From the NCBI GenBank assembly GCA_018673255.1, contig JABHDC010000065.1, forward strand, positions 62,001 to 126,000: 64,000 bases of DNA, given 5' to 3'. Source of the stretch: Gemmatimonadota bacterium (GTDB taxonomy: Bacteria > Latescibacterota > UBA2968 > UBA8231). The translations under genes and the position numbers were made by a program. The notes under the pieces were generated by a model that was not told the origin of the DNA, did not search any database, and worked only from the letters and a program-made list of their open reading frames with translations. Positions 1-7,783 of this stretch are shown here, piece after piece. How positions within the stretch are numbered: position 1 is the first letter of the stretch; every line of letters starts with the position of its first letter.

Positions 1-1
1 A

Positions 2-1633
2 ATGAAGGCGTCTGATCTGTTCATCAAGGCCCTGGAGGCTGAAGGGGTGGAATTCATCCTCGGGATCCCCGGCGAGGAGAATCTGGATTTCCTCGACTCC
101 ATGCGCGGATCCTCGATCAAACTCATCCTTACGCGCCACGAACAGGCCGCCGGATTCATGGCCGCCACCTACGGACGCCTGACCGGCAAGGTCGGTGTCT
201 GTCTGTCGACACTGGGGCCCGGCGCGACCAACTTCGTTACCGCCGCCGGTTACGCTCAGCTGGGCGCCATGCCGATGCTGATGATCACCGGCCAGAAGCC
301 AATCAAGACCAGCAAGCAGGGCCGCTTCCAGATCGTCGACATCGTCGAGATGATGAAGCCCCTCACCAAATACACGCACCAGATCGTCAGCGGCGAGAAC
401 ATTCCTTCACGTGTCCGTGAAGCCTTCCGTCTCGCTGAAGAAGAGCGCCCGGGTGCCGTGCACCTGGAACTCCCGGAAGATATCGCGGCCGAGGCGGTGT
501 CAGATCCCCGGTTGTTTCCCAAGGACCGGGTTCGACGACCGATCGCTGAGGAGAAGGCGATCTTCAAGGCCGTGGAGATGATCGAACAGGCCCAGCGCCC
601 GCTGCTGGTCGTGGGAGCCGGTGCCAATCGGAAACGATCGTCGCGGATCCTGAGCCAGTTCGTCGACCACAGTGGCATCCCCTTCATCAGTACCCAGATG
701 GGGAAGGGGGTCGTCGATGAGCGTCACGATCTCTACATGGGCAATGCTGCCCTTTCTGCGAATGATCATCTGCACTGTGCCGTGGAACGTTCGGATCTGA
801 TCATCAACGTGGGCCACGATGTGGTGGAGAAGCCGCCATTCTTCATGGAGCATGATGGCTTCAGTGTTATCCATGTGAATTTCAACTCAGCCGAGGTCGA
901 TCCGGTCTATTTCCCACAGCTTGAGGTGATCGGCGATGTGGGCAACTCGGTGTGGCAGATCATGCAGCACCTGGAGCCCCAGGATCACTGGGATTTTGAT
1001 TATTTCATGCGTGTGAAGGCATGGGTTGCAGAGCGCTCCCAAGAGGGGGATGATTCGGACAGCTTTCCCGTCATTCCGCAGCGCCTGGTCAAATCGGTCC
1101 GACAGGTGATGCCCTCCAGTGGCATCATCGCCCTGGACAACGGGGTCTACAAGATCTGGTTTGCCCTGAACTATCCGGCCCATGAACCCAACACCGTTCT
1201 GCTCGACAACGCCCTGGCCACGATGGGGGCCGGTCTGCCATCGGCGATGGGTGCCCGGCTCTGCTCGGATGAGAAGATCGTCGCCATCTGCGGTGACGGT
1301 GGCTTCATGATGAATTCGCAGGAACTGGAAACGGCGGTTCGCCTGAAGATGAATCTTGTCGTCCTCGTCCTGCGGGACAACGCCTACGGCATGATCAAGT
1401 GGAAGCAGGCCGGCATGGGGTTGGAGGATTTTGGTCTGGATATCGGGAATCCGGATTTCGTCCTCTATGCTCAGAGCTATGGAGCCAATGGGTATCGGCT
1501 CGAGAAGACGCAGGATCTGGAGCCGTTGTTGCAGCGATGCCTGGATACGGATGGTGTGCATCTGATCGAGGTGCCCATGGACTATTCGGGCAATGGGAAG
1601 CTTCTCGACAGCGACCTGGTATGCCCACTGTGA
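2..1633 (+). CDS. Thiamine-diphosphate enzyme, acetolactate synthase (catabolic AlsS/BudB type)
   Basis: The 543-residue protein has the three-domain layout of acetolactate synthase large subunits: N-terminal PYR domain, central domain, and C-terminal TPP-binding domain. The ThDP-activating glutamate lies in RHEQAAG (E47). The ThDP/Mg motif starts at GDG 431-433 and ends near DNAYG about 28 residues later. The tail (VPMDYSGN) resembles the catabolic AlsS/BudB branch, which condenses two pyruvates to acetolactate without FAD-dependent regulation. The ATG is at the second base of the window; the protein starts where the family normally starts (MKASDLF), so it is probably complete although its promoter is cut off. 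No small regulatory subunit gene is adjacent. A related decarboxylase or carboligase specificity cannot be excluded. Confidence 0.88.
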   Translation: MKASDLFIKALEAEGVEFILGIPGEENLDFLDSMRGSSIKLILTRHEQAAGFMAATYGRLTGKVGVCLSTLGPGATNFVTAAGYAQLGAMPMLMITGQKPIKTSKQGRFQIVDIVEMMKPLTKYTHQIVSGENIPSRVREAFRLAEEERPGAVHLELPEDIAAEAVSDPRLFPKDRVRRPIAEEKAIFKAVEMIEQAQRPLLVVGAGANRKRSSRILSQFVDHSGIPFISTQMGKGVVDERHDLYMGNAALSANDHLHCAVERSDLIINVGHDVVEKPPFFMEHDGFSVIHVNFNSAEVDPVYFPQLEVIGDVGNSVWQIMQHLEPQDHWDFDYFMRVKAWVAERSQEGDDSDSFPVIPQRLVKSVRQVMPSSGIIALDNGVYKIWFALNYPAHEPNTVLLDNALATMGAGLPSAMGARLCSDEKIVAICGDGGFMMNSQELETAVRLKMNLVVLVLRDNAYGMIKWKQAGMGLEDFGLDIGNPDFVLYAQSYGANGYRLEKTQDLEPLLQRCLDTDGVHLIEVPMDYSGNGKLLDSDLVCPL

Positions 1634-1704
1634 GTGATGTCTGGCGAATGCAGCTCCTGTCCGACACTCGTTCGGCTTCAGCAGCCAGGGTGATTGGCTG
1701 ACTC

Positions 1705-2670
1705 GTGTATCGTTTCCACGTGGCGGGTAATACCGTCTTCGATCTGCGAATCTCCGACTGGCCGGCGCCTGATGCTGAAGGAGCCGATGGCTGGACCACG
1801 AGCAATGTCGTGCTGGCCCACGAACCGCCGACGCCGATGCTCGGAGGCTGCGGGGCGGCACCGGCTTACGCGCTGGGACGGTTGCTGCACGGTCTGCACC
1901 CGGTCGATCTGAATACATGTCTCGGCGCAGACCTGTTTGGCGATCTCGTCCATCACTGGTTACTCGACGCCGGGGTGACGCCGCTGGACCCCCCGGAGCC
2001 GGGCGTGTCCACCTCCACTCACGTAATCCATGCCGATGGCGCGCAGCGCCGGTCTGCCTTCTACCGCGGGCAGCGCATCGACTGGTCCCGATCTCTGCAG
2101 GCCCTGCGGCCTGACTGGTATCTGGCGGCCGGGTACGGTCTCGTGGAAGCGAGCGATGCGGTTGAGCTCACCGAAGTGTGCCGCCAGTTGAGAACAGGCG
2201 GTACACGGGTCGTCGTCGATCCAGGGCCATGGTTCGCGCAGCGGGCGACACCTGAGCAGATGGCTCCCCTCTGGCCACATGTGGACTACTTGGTCGGCAC
2301 GGTTGAAGAACTGCGCCCCTATGCCCCCGAGGGCGCCGGAGATGAATCAGCCGATGCCCTGGCCGTGGCCCTGCTCGATCTGGGCGTCACGACGGCGATC
2401 CTCAAGCGAGGGCCGGAAGGTGCCAGTTGGGCTCAGGCAGGCGACCAGGGCCACGCGAACACACACGCCATCGAGTCTGCCTACAGCGTGGGAGCGGGAG
2501 ACACCTTTAATGCGCGCTTGCTCTTCGGGCTGGCCCGTGGCGATGACCTGTCTGACGCGGTTCGTGCCGCATCCGGACTGGCGACGCGTGTTGTCGCCGA
2601 AGGACGTGGCGTCCTGGGTGCATTCGGTGACGAGCCGGCCGTTGAAGGCCTCGTCGATGCCTTGACATGA
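1705..2670 (+). CDS. PfkB-family carbohydrate kinase
   Basis: This 321-residue protein phosphorylates a sugar or nucleoside of unknown identity. It has the N-terminal glycine patch (LGGCGAAPAYALGRLL) and the C-terminal PfkB signature SVGAGDTFNARL, whose catalytic aspartate is D266. A GTG start is used and no clear ribosome-binding site is visible. It follows the acetolactate synthase gene by 71 bases on the same strand. The last codons overlap the -35 element of the promoter at 2662-2691, so the downstream RNA unit begins inside this gene's end. Confidence 0.85.
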   Translation: MYRFHVAGNTVFDLRISDWPAPDAEGADGWTTSNVVLAHEPPTPMLGGCGAAPAYALGRLLHGLHPVDLNTCLGADLFGDLVHHWLLDAGVTPLDPPEPGVSTSTHVIHADGAQRRSAFYRGQRIDWSRSLQALRPDWYLAAGYGLVEASDAVELTEVCRQLRTGGTRVVVDPGPWFAQRATPEQMAPLWPHVDYLVGTVEELRPYAPEGAGDESADALAVALLDLGVTTAILKRGPEGASWAQAGDQGHANTHAIESAYSVGAGDTFNARLLFGLARGDDLSDAVRAASGLATRVVAEGRGVLGAFGDEPAVEGLVDALT

Positions 2671-2691
2671 ATCGAAAGGCACGGCTATACT
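2662..2691 (+). promoter_or_regulatory. Strong sigma-70-type promoter for the RNA upstream of thrS
   Basis: TTGACA at 2662-2667 and TATACT at 2686-2691 are separated by 18 bases. The -35 box is a perfect consensus and the -10 box has one mismatch. It overlaps the stop codon of the PfkB gene and points into the structured region that ends at the terminator at 2982-3014. Predicted transcription start is about 2697-2699. Confidence 0.7.
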
Positions 2692-2696
2692 TCGAA

Positions 2697-3014
2697 GTCT
2701 GGATCACCCCAACTTATTCCCGGAGTGTTAGTTGGATGTCACAGTGCCTGCGTGATCGGGTCGGCGGACCGTCAGTGTTTTCTGCATCCGACCCCTCTAC
2801 CCATCGACCCACTACGTGGCCTGCTCGAGCAGGTCAGTTCTTGCCTACGGCAGGTAAGGCGATGGTGGCAGGCTGAGTGTACGTCCGAAGTGTCAGAGCG
2901 CGAGCAGCTGCGTGAGCCCAGGTAGTTGAGTCTGGACACGTAAGCGCATACAGCCGCTCAGATGCATCCGTATGAGCTGACACCCATCGTCGACACGATC
3001 GACGGTGGGTTTTT
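2697..3014 (+). ncRNA. Structured non-coding RNA or thrS leader (family not recognised)
   Basis: The 430-base gap between the PfkB gene and thrS holds no convincing gene but looks like a complete RNA unit of about 318 nt, with a strong promoter in front and an intrinsic terminator at the end. Distal segments pair: GTGTTAG (2725-2731) with CTGACAC (2977-2983), and GGATG (2734-2738) with CATCC (2965-2969). Local hairpins include GGGTCGG/CCGACCC (2758-2764/2788-2794), a self-complementary CCTGCTCGAGCAGG (2820-2833), and GTGTC/GACAC with AGA/TCT (2890-2897/2931-2939). CGATGG at 2860-2865 can pair with CCATCG at 2801-2806 or with the same sequence in the terminator arm at 2984-2989. I find no T-box GGTGG-ACC core, tmRNA, SRP or RNase P signature. 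It could be a stand-alone sRNA or an attenuation leader of thrS. Confidence 0.55.
2982..3014 (+). terminator. Rho-independent terminator ahead of thrS
   Basis: ACCCATCGTCGA (2982-2993) pairs over 12 bp, with one G-U wobble, with 2999-3010 around a CACGA loop and is followed by a run of five T. It ends 86 bases before the thrS start codon, and no clear promoter is seen between the two, which suggests that readthrough may feed thrS. Confidence 0.85.
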
Positions 3015-3100
3015 CATTGAGATTCGGCGAATCACCGCCAGGCCTTGCTAAAGATGCCGGCCAGCCGGGATTCGGCGACACATGAGCAGGAGTTAGAGAC

Positions 3101-5032
3101 GTGAAGATTTCGATCCGTGCAGGAGAAGTGCTTGAACACGACGGGTCAGCGACGCTTAAAGAAGTCCTGATCGAGCATGACAAGTCGCTGCTGAAAGAGT
3201 TCATCGTTGCCCGTGGCGCCGATGATGAGCACATCGACTTTCATACGACCTTGCCCGAAGATGCCGAGGTCGAACTGATCCCATGGGACGCTGAGGAAGC
3301 GAAGTGGATCTATCGGCACAGTCTGTCGCATGTCATGGCACAGGCTGTGAGGAAACTGTTTCCAGAGGCAAAGCTGGCGATCGGTCCGGCCATCGATGAC
3401 GGCTTCTACTACGATTTTGATACACCTGAGCCATTCACGAATGAGGACCTGAAAAGCATCGAAAAGGAAATGAAGCGTGTGGTGAAACAGAACCACCGCT
3501 TCGAGCGCGAAGAGGCGTCGCGTGAGGAGGCGCGCCAGCTGCTGGCTGATGAGCCTTACAAACTGGAGATCATCGACGACCTCGAAGATGACCAGTCGCT
3601 GACATTCTATCGCGATGGGGACTTCGTCGACCTGTGCCGTGGCCCGCACATGCTCAGTACGGGTCAGGTCAAGCATTACAAGCTGTTGAGCGTAGCCGCT
3701 GCATACTGGCGTGGCGACGAGAGTCGCAAGATGCTGCAGAGGATCTACGGCACTGCCTTTGCGACGCGCGAGGCACTCGACGAGCACATGAAGATGCTGG
3801 AGGAGGCGAAGAAGCGGGATCACCGCCGCCTCGGACAGGAGCTGGACCTGTTCTTCTTTGATGACGAGGTCGGTCCAGGATTGCCCATGTGGCAACCGAA
3901 GGGAACCGTTCTCATCGACGAACTCGAATCACTGGCGAAGGAGACGGAGGCGGTAGCCGGGTACAATCGGGTGCGCACGCCCCACATCTGCAAGGAGTCC
4001 ATGTATCACACCAGTGGGCACCTGCCGTATTACAAGGACTCCATGTTTCCTCCCATGGAGTTGGATGGCACGACGTACTACCTGAAGCCGATGAACTGCC
4101 CGCACCATCACAAGATTTTCGGCTCACTGCCCAGGTCCTACCGCGATATGCCTCTGCGTCTGGCCGAATATGGCACGTGTTATCGCTACGAGCAGTCGGG
4201 CGAGCTGTTTGGTCTGATGCGTGTGCGGTCCATGCAGATGAATGATGCCCACATCTACTGTCGCCTGGATCAGTTCGAGCAGGAATTCCTCGCAGTCTGC
4301 CAGATGTATCTGGACTACTTCGAGCTCTTCGGAATCGAGAAATACGTCATGCGTTTCAGCACGCACGATGCGGAAGGTCTCGGCAAGAAGTATGTTGATG
4401 CGCCCGAGATGTGGAAGAAGACGGAAGACATGGTGCGTCGCACGTTGGAGAATGGCGGCATCAACTTCGTCGAGGTCTCCGGCGAAGCAGCCTTCTACGG
4501 TCCAAAGATCGATGTTGAAATCTGGAGTGCTATCGGACGCGAATTCACGATGGCGACGAACCAGGTCGACTTCGCCGTGCCAGAGAAATTCGGGCTGTCC
4601 TATGTGAATTCGGAAGGGGCCCAGGAAGTGCCTCTGTGCATCCATCGGGCGCCACTGGGCACACACGAGCGTACGGTCGGATTCCTGATCGAGCACTACG
4701 CCGGTGCCTTCCCCGTGTGGTTGGCGCCGGTACAGGCGATCGTGTTGCCCATCGCCGAGCGTCATGCTGAGTATGGCAATCAGGTGCTGGCCGCCCTGCG
4801 CCAGGTGGGTGTACGAGCCGAGATCCATGCTGATCAGACGCTCAACTATCGCATCCGGGCGGCGCAGAAGCAGAAGGTGCCCTACATGATGATTCTCGGT
4901 GACCGTGAGGTTGAGGAGTCTCAGGTGTCGATCCGGCTTCGTTCCGGGGATAATCTGGATCCCATGTCTCTCGACGCGGTCGTGGGCATGGTGGAGGAAA
5001 AGATCCGGACCCGCAGCGGCGAATTGCAGTAG
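3101..5032 (+). CDS. thrS: Threonine--tRNA ligase
   Basis: This 643-residue protein charges tRNA-Thr in the cytoplasm. It shows a TGS domain (about 1-62), the second additional/editing domain (from SHVMAQAVRKLFPEAK), the class II catalytic core and a C-terminal anticodon-binding domain (from about VWLAPVQAIVLP). The zinc ligands typical of ThrRS are present: C333 in MNCPHH, H384 in DAHIYC and H515 in CIHRAPLG. Length is normal for the family. The start is a GTG with a good GCAGGAG Shine-Dalgarno 8 bases upstream. In many bacteria thrS precedes infC-rpmI-rplT; here it is followed by a membrane protein and proS instead. Confidence 0.98.
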   Translation: MKISIRAGEVLEHDGSATLKEVLIEHDKSLLKEFIVARGADDEHIDFHTTLPEDAEVELIPWDAEEAKWIYRHSLSHVMAQAVRKLFPEAKLAIGPAIDDGFYYDFDTPEPFTNEDLKSIEKEMKRVVKQNHRFEREEASREEARQLLADEPYKLEIIDDLEDDQSLTFYRDGDFVDLCRGPHMLSTGQVKHYKLLSVAAAYWRGDESRKMLQRIYGTAFATREALDEHMKMLEEAKKRDHRRLGQELDLFFFDDEVGPGLPMWQPKGTVLIDELESLAKETEAVAGYNRVRTPHICKESMYHTSGHLPYYKDSMFPPMELDGTTYYLKPMNCPHHHKIFGSLPRSYRDMPLRLAEYGTCYRYEQSGELFGLMRVRSMQMNDAHIYCRLDQFEQEFLAVCQMYLDYFELFGIEKYVMRFSTHDAEGLGKKYVDAPEMWKKTEDMVRRTLENGGINFVEVSGEAAFYGPKIDVEIWSAIGREFTMATNQVDFAVPEKFGLSYVNSEGAQEVPLCIHRAPLGTHERTVGFLIEHYAGAFPVWLAPVQAIVLPIAERHAEYGNQVLAALRQVGVRAEIHADQTLNYRIRAAQKQKVPYMMILGDREVEESQVSIRLRSGDNLDPMSLDAVVGMVEEKIRTRSGELQ

Positions 5033-5058
5033 GAAGACCAGGATAACCCGGCGATATC

Positions 5059-5766
5059 GTGGGTAAATCACGTTCGCGATGGCAGCGAATCCGCCACGGT
5101 GCCAGCATTGCGTGGCGCTTTCGTTACCATTTGCTGTGTGCGGTCCTCGCTCTCGTGTTCTGGGAGTCTGTCCTGATCAAACCCTTCCGCGTGTTCGTGG
5201 TGATGATCCACGAGGTCTGTCACGCGGCAGCGGCCCTGATCACGGGTGGCGACGTGCTCGAGATCCGCACCGCCTGGGAAGAGTCCGGACATACGATCAC
5301 CGAAGGGGGATGGATCCCCGTGATCTGCTCAGCCGGCTATCTGGGATCTGCCCTGCTGGGTGCTGTGTTGATCTGGGCAGGGGCACTGCCGCAGCTGCAG
5401 CGTGTCCTTCTGCTCATCGTCGGCGCCACGACGATGGGGATGACGATGTCGTATACGCCGGTAGGGCAGCTTGATTTCTATCTTGGCATCTTCGGCGGAC
5501 TTGCCTTGATGGCGATGGCCATGCATTCAGGACGTACCGGTGAGGCGGGCGCCGTCTGGCTGGGCGTGATGTTGTGCCTCTATAGCTTGTTCGATTTTAT
5601 GACGGATCTCTGGCTCTTCGCCGAATTCACCGACGCCGGGATCCTCGCTCGTCACTGGGGGCACCCGTGGCTGGCGTATCCGATTGCCATCACCTGGTCG
5701 GTTGTGTCGATCTGGGTGATGTTAGGGGCCATGTCCGCTCTTGTTCGTCACGAGCGATCGCGGTAA
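5059..5766 (+). CDS. M50B-like integral membrane metalloprotease
   Basis: The 235-residue protein has several hydrophobic helices and an HExxH-type motif, HEVCH at 51-55, immediately inside a membrane segment, as in the Peptidase_M50B family. Members are predicted zinc site-2-like proteases, but their substrates are mostly unknown. A second conserved feature, YTPVGQLDFYLG, probably contributes the third ligand region. It starts with GTG 26 bases after thrS and ends 71 bases before proS, so the three genes are likely one transcript. No functional link to aminoacylation is known. Confidence 0.72.
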   Translation: MGKSRSRWQRIRHGASIAWRFRYHLLCAVLALVFWESVLIKPFRVFVVMIHEVCHAAAALITGGDVLEIRTAWEESGHTITEGGWIPVICSAGYLGSALLGAVLIWAGALPQLQRVLLLIVGATTMGMTMSYTPVGQLDFYLGIFGGLALMAMAMHSGRTGEAGAVWLGVMLCLYSLFDFMTDLWLFAEFTDAGILARHWGHPWLAYPIAITWSVVSIWVMLGAMSALVRHERSR

Positions 5767-5837
5767 CAGGTGGCCAGGAAACGACGCGGACGCATCACAG
5801 GATGCGCTCGACCACAACAACAGGAGATGACCTTACC

Positions 5838-7619
5838 ATGCGCATGAGCAGGCTCTTCAGCCAGACCCTGCGGGAGGCACCGGCAGACGCCGAAGTCGCC
5901 AGCCATATCCTTCTGATGCGTGCCGGCTTTCTCAAGCAACTGGCCAGCGGCATCTTCAGCTATCTCCCCCTGGGACTGCGCAGCATGCGCAAGATCGAGC
6001 AGATCATTCGCCTGGAGATGGAGGCCATCGGCGGGCAGGAGATCACGATGCCTGTCGTGCATCCGGCAGATCTATGGAAGGAGACCGGTCGGTACTATGA
6101 CATCGACGCTGAGTTGAGTCGATTCCGCGATCGAAATGATCGCGAGATGGTGTTGGCCATGACGCACGAAGAGGTCGTGGCCGATCTGGTGCGAAACCAG
6201 ATCAAGTCCTATCGCCAGCTGCCGCAGCTGCCCTATCAGATTCAGACGAAGTGGCGTGATGACCCGCGGCCTCGATCCGGACTGATCCGTGTGCGGGAAT
6301 TCACGATGAAGGATTCCTACTCTCTGGATGCGACGCAGGAGGGTCTTGAGCAGCAGTATCGTGCTCATTACCAGACCTACTTCAATATCTACAATCGGTG
6401 CGGTATCCCCACGATTGCTGTCCTGGCTGATTCAGGCATGATGGGTGGGAAGATCTCACACGAATACATGTATCTGACACCCGTCGGTGAGGATACGCTG
6501 GTTCTGTGCCCGGGTTGTGGCTATTCGGCGAATCGTCAGATCGCGGTCGCCACCAAGACGGCGCCCGTCGAAGCTGAGCCGGCAGCGACCGAGCGAGTCG
6601 AGACACCGGACACGACCACCATCGATGGCCTGGCCGAATTGCTCGGTATTGAGACCCGCCAGACGGCCAAGGCTGTGTTCCTCGTGGGACGATTCAAGAA
6701 AGAGGACGATCCGGAGAACGGGGAAGAAGAGAAACTGATCTTCGTCGTGATTCGGGGTGACCTGGAAGTCAATGAGACGAAGGTCGCCAACGCCGTGAAG
6801 GCACTGTCTCTGCGGCCTGCGCAGGAAGCGGAGATTGCGGCTGTCGGCGCTGTCGCCGGCTACGCCTCGCCCATCGGTCTGACGGGGCCGATCATCGTTG
6901 CCGACGACTCGATCCCGGCCGCTGTGAATCTCGTGGCCGGTGCCAATGAAGAGGGTGTTCACCTGCGCAACGTGAACTACGGCCGCGATTGGGAAGCGAC
7001 CATCGTTGAGGATATCGCCGCCGTGTCCGAGGGTGATCACTGCGCCAGCTGCGGCGGCGCTCTGACACTCTCACGGGGTGTTGAGGTGGGGAACATCTTT
7101 CAGTTGGGGACCCGCTATACTGACTCCCTCGGGGCCACCTTCCTCGACGAGAATGGCAGGGCGCAGTCGGTGATCATGGGATCCTACGGGATCGGTGTCG
7201 GTCGCCTGCTCGCCTGCGTCGCCGAGGAGCACAACGACGAGGCGGGGCTCCGCTGGCCGATCTCGATCGCGCCCTTCGAGGTCCACATCGTGTCTCTGGC
7301 CAAGGGCGAATCAGAAGCGGCCACGGTAGCACAGGGGCTCTACGAGGAGTTGCAGAAGTCTGGCGTGGATGTGCTGCTCGACGATCGCCGGGAGAATCCG
7401 GGGGTGAAATTCAACGATGCTGACCTGATCGGTTGCCCGCTCCGCGTGACGGTGGGTGATCGGGGACTCAAGAAGGGGATCATCGAATTGAAGCCACGAG
7501 ACGCCGGAGAATCCCAGGACGTCCCTGTCGATCAGGCGGTGGCGGAGATTCTGGCAGCGCGCAAGGCCTTGTTCGAAGCCATCGAGACGACCGTAGTTGA
7601 GGTGCCATACGCCGAGTAG
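5838..7619 (+). CDS. proS: Proline--tRNA ligase (bacterial type with editing insertion)
   Basis: This 593-residue class II synthetase attaches proline to tRNA-Pro. The start ATG at 5838 is preceded by CAGGAGA about 10 bases upstream; the reading frame stays open further upstream to 5667 but overlaps the M50B-like gene. Motif 2 is seen as REFTMKDSYS. The INS editing domain lies between about residues 220 and 390, flanked by the paired cysteines CPGCGYSAN and CASCGG. Motif 3 and the C-terminal anticodon-binding domain follow (GIGVGRLLACVAEEHNDE, then SIAPFEVHIVSL). It ends convergently with the epimerase gene across a strong hairpin terminator. Confidence 0.97.
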   Translation: MRMSRLFSQTLREAPADAEVASHILLMRAGFLKQLASGIFSYLPLGLRSMRKIEQIIRLEMEAIGGQEITMPVVHPADLWKETGRYYDIDAELSRFRDRNDREMVLAMTHEEVVADLVRNQIKSYRQLPQLPYQIQTKWRDDPRPRSGLIRVREFTMKDSYSLDATQEGLEQQYRAHYQTYFNIYNRCGIPTIAVLADSGMMGGKISHEYMYLTPVGEDTLVLCPGCGYSANRQIAVATKTAPVEAEPAATERVETPDTTTIDGLAELLGIETRQTAKAVFLVGRFKKEDDPENGEEEKLIFVVIRGDLEVNETKVANAVKALSLRPAQEAEIAAVGAVAGYASPIGLTGPIIVADDSIPAAVNLVAGANEEGVHLRNVNYGRDWEATIVEDIAAVSEGDHCASCGGALTLSRGVEVGNIFQLGTRYTDSLGATFLDENGRAQSVIMGSYGIGVGRLLACVAEEHNDEAGLRWPISIAPFEVHIVSLAKGESEAATVAQGLYEELQKSGVDVLLDDRRENPGVKFNDADLIGCPLRVTVGDRGLKKGIIELKPRDAGESQDVPVDQAVAEILAARKALFEAIETTVVEVPYAE

Positions 7620-7634
7620 GTGATTCGCGGCATC

Positions 7635-7669
7635 CCTGGCCCCAGTGACCTGGCCCCAGTGACCTGGCC
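7635..7669 (+). repeat. Short tandem repeat, 14-bp unit, about 2.5 copies
   Basis: The unit CCTGGCCCCAGTGA occurs at 7635-7648 and 7649-7662 and is followed by a partial third copy. It lies between proS and the terminator, in non-coding sequence. Confidence 0.8.
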
Positions 7670-7718
7670 GCTGCGTCCAGGTGCCACTGTCAGGGTGCCT
7701 GGAGCCAGCCGGATACGG

Positions 7719-7754
7719 AAGGGGGGGCGGCTGATCAATCAGCCGCCCCCCCTT
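7719..7754. terminator. Bidirectional terminator between proS and the epimerase gene
   Basis: A perfect 16-bp stem (AAGGGGGGGCGGCTGA at 7719-7734 against its complement at 7739-7754) closes on a TCAA loop. Because the stem ends in AA on one side and TT on the other, it can serve the two convergent genes on both strands, although the T-runs are short. Confidence 0.75.
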
Positions 7755-7783
7755 CTGTCTGCCCTCTACCACGTGTGATCAGG

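Noticed and set aside
2667..2925. Short frames of 66-69 codons in the gap before thrS
   Set aside because: They overlap the predicted RNA, have no ribosome-binding site and no protein-like composition.
2690..3020. T-box leader, 6S RNA, tmRNA, SRP RNA or RNase P RNA
   Set aside because: Their conserved cores were looked for and not found; a covariance-model search remains decisive.
4124..5071. Minus-strand open frame of 315 codons
   Set aside because: Antisense to thrS with all ThrRS motifs intact.
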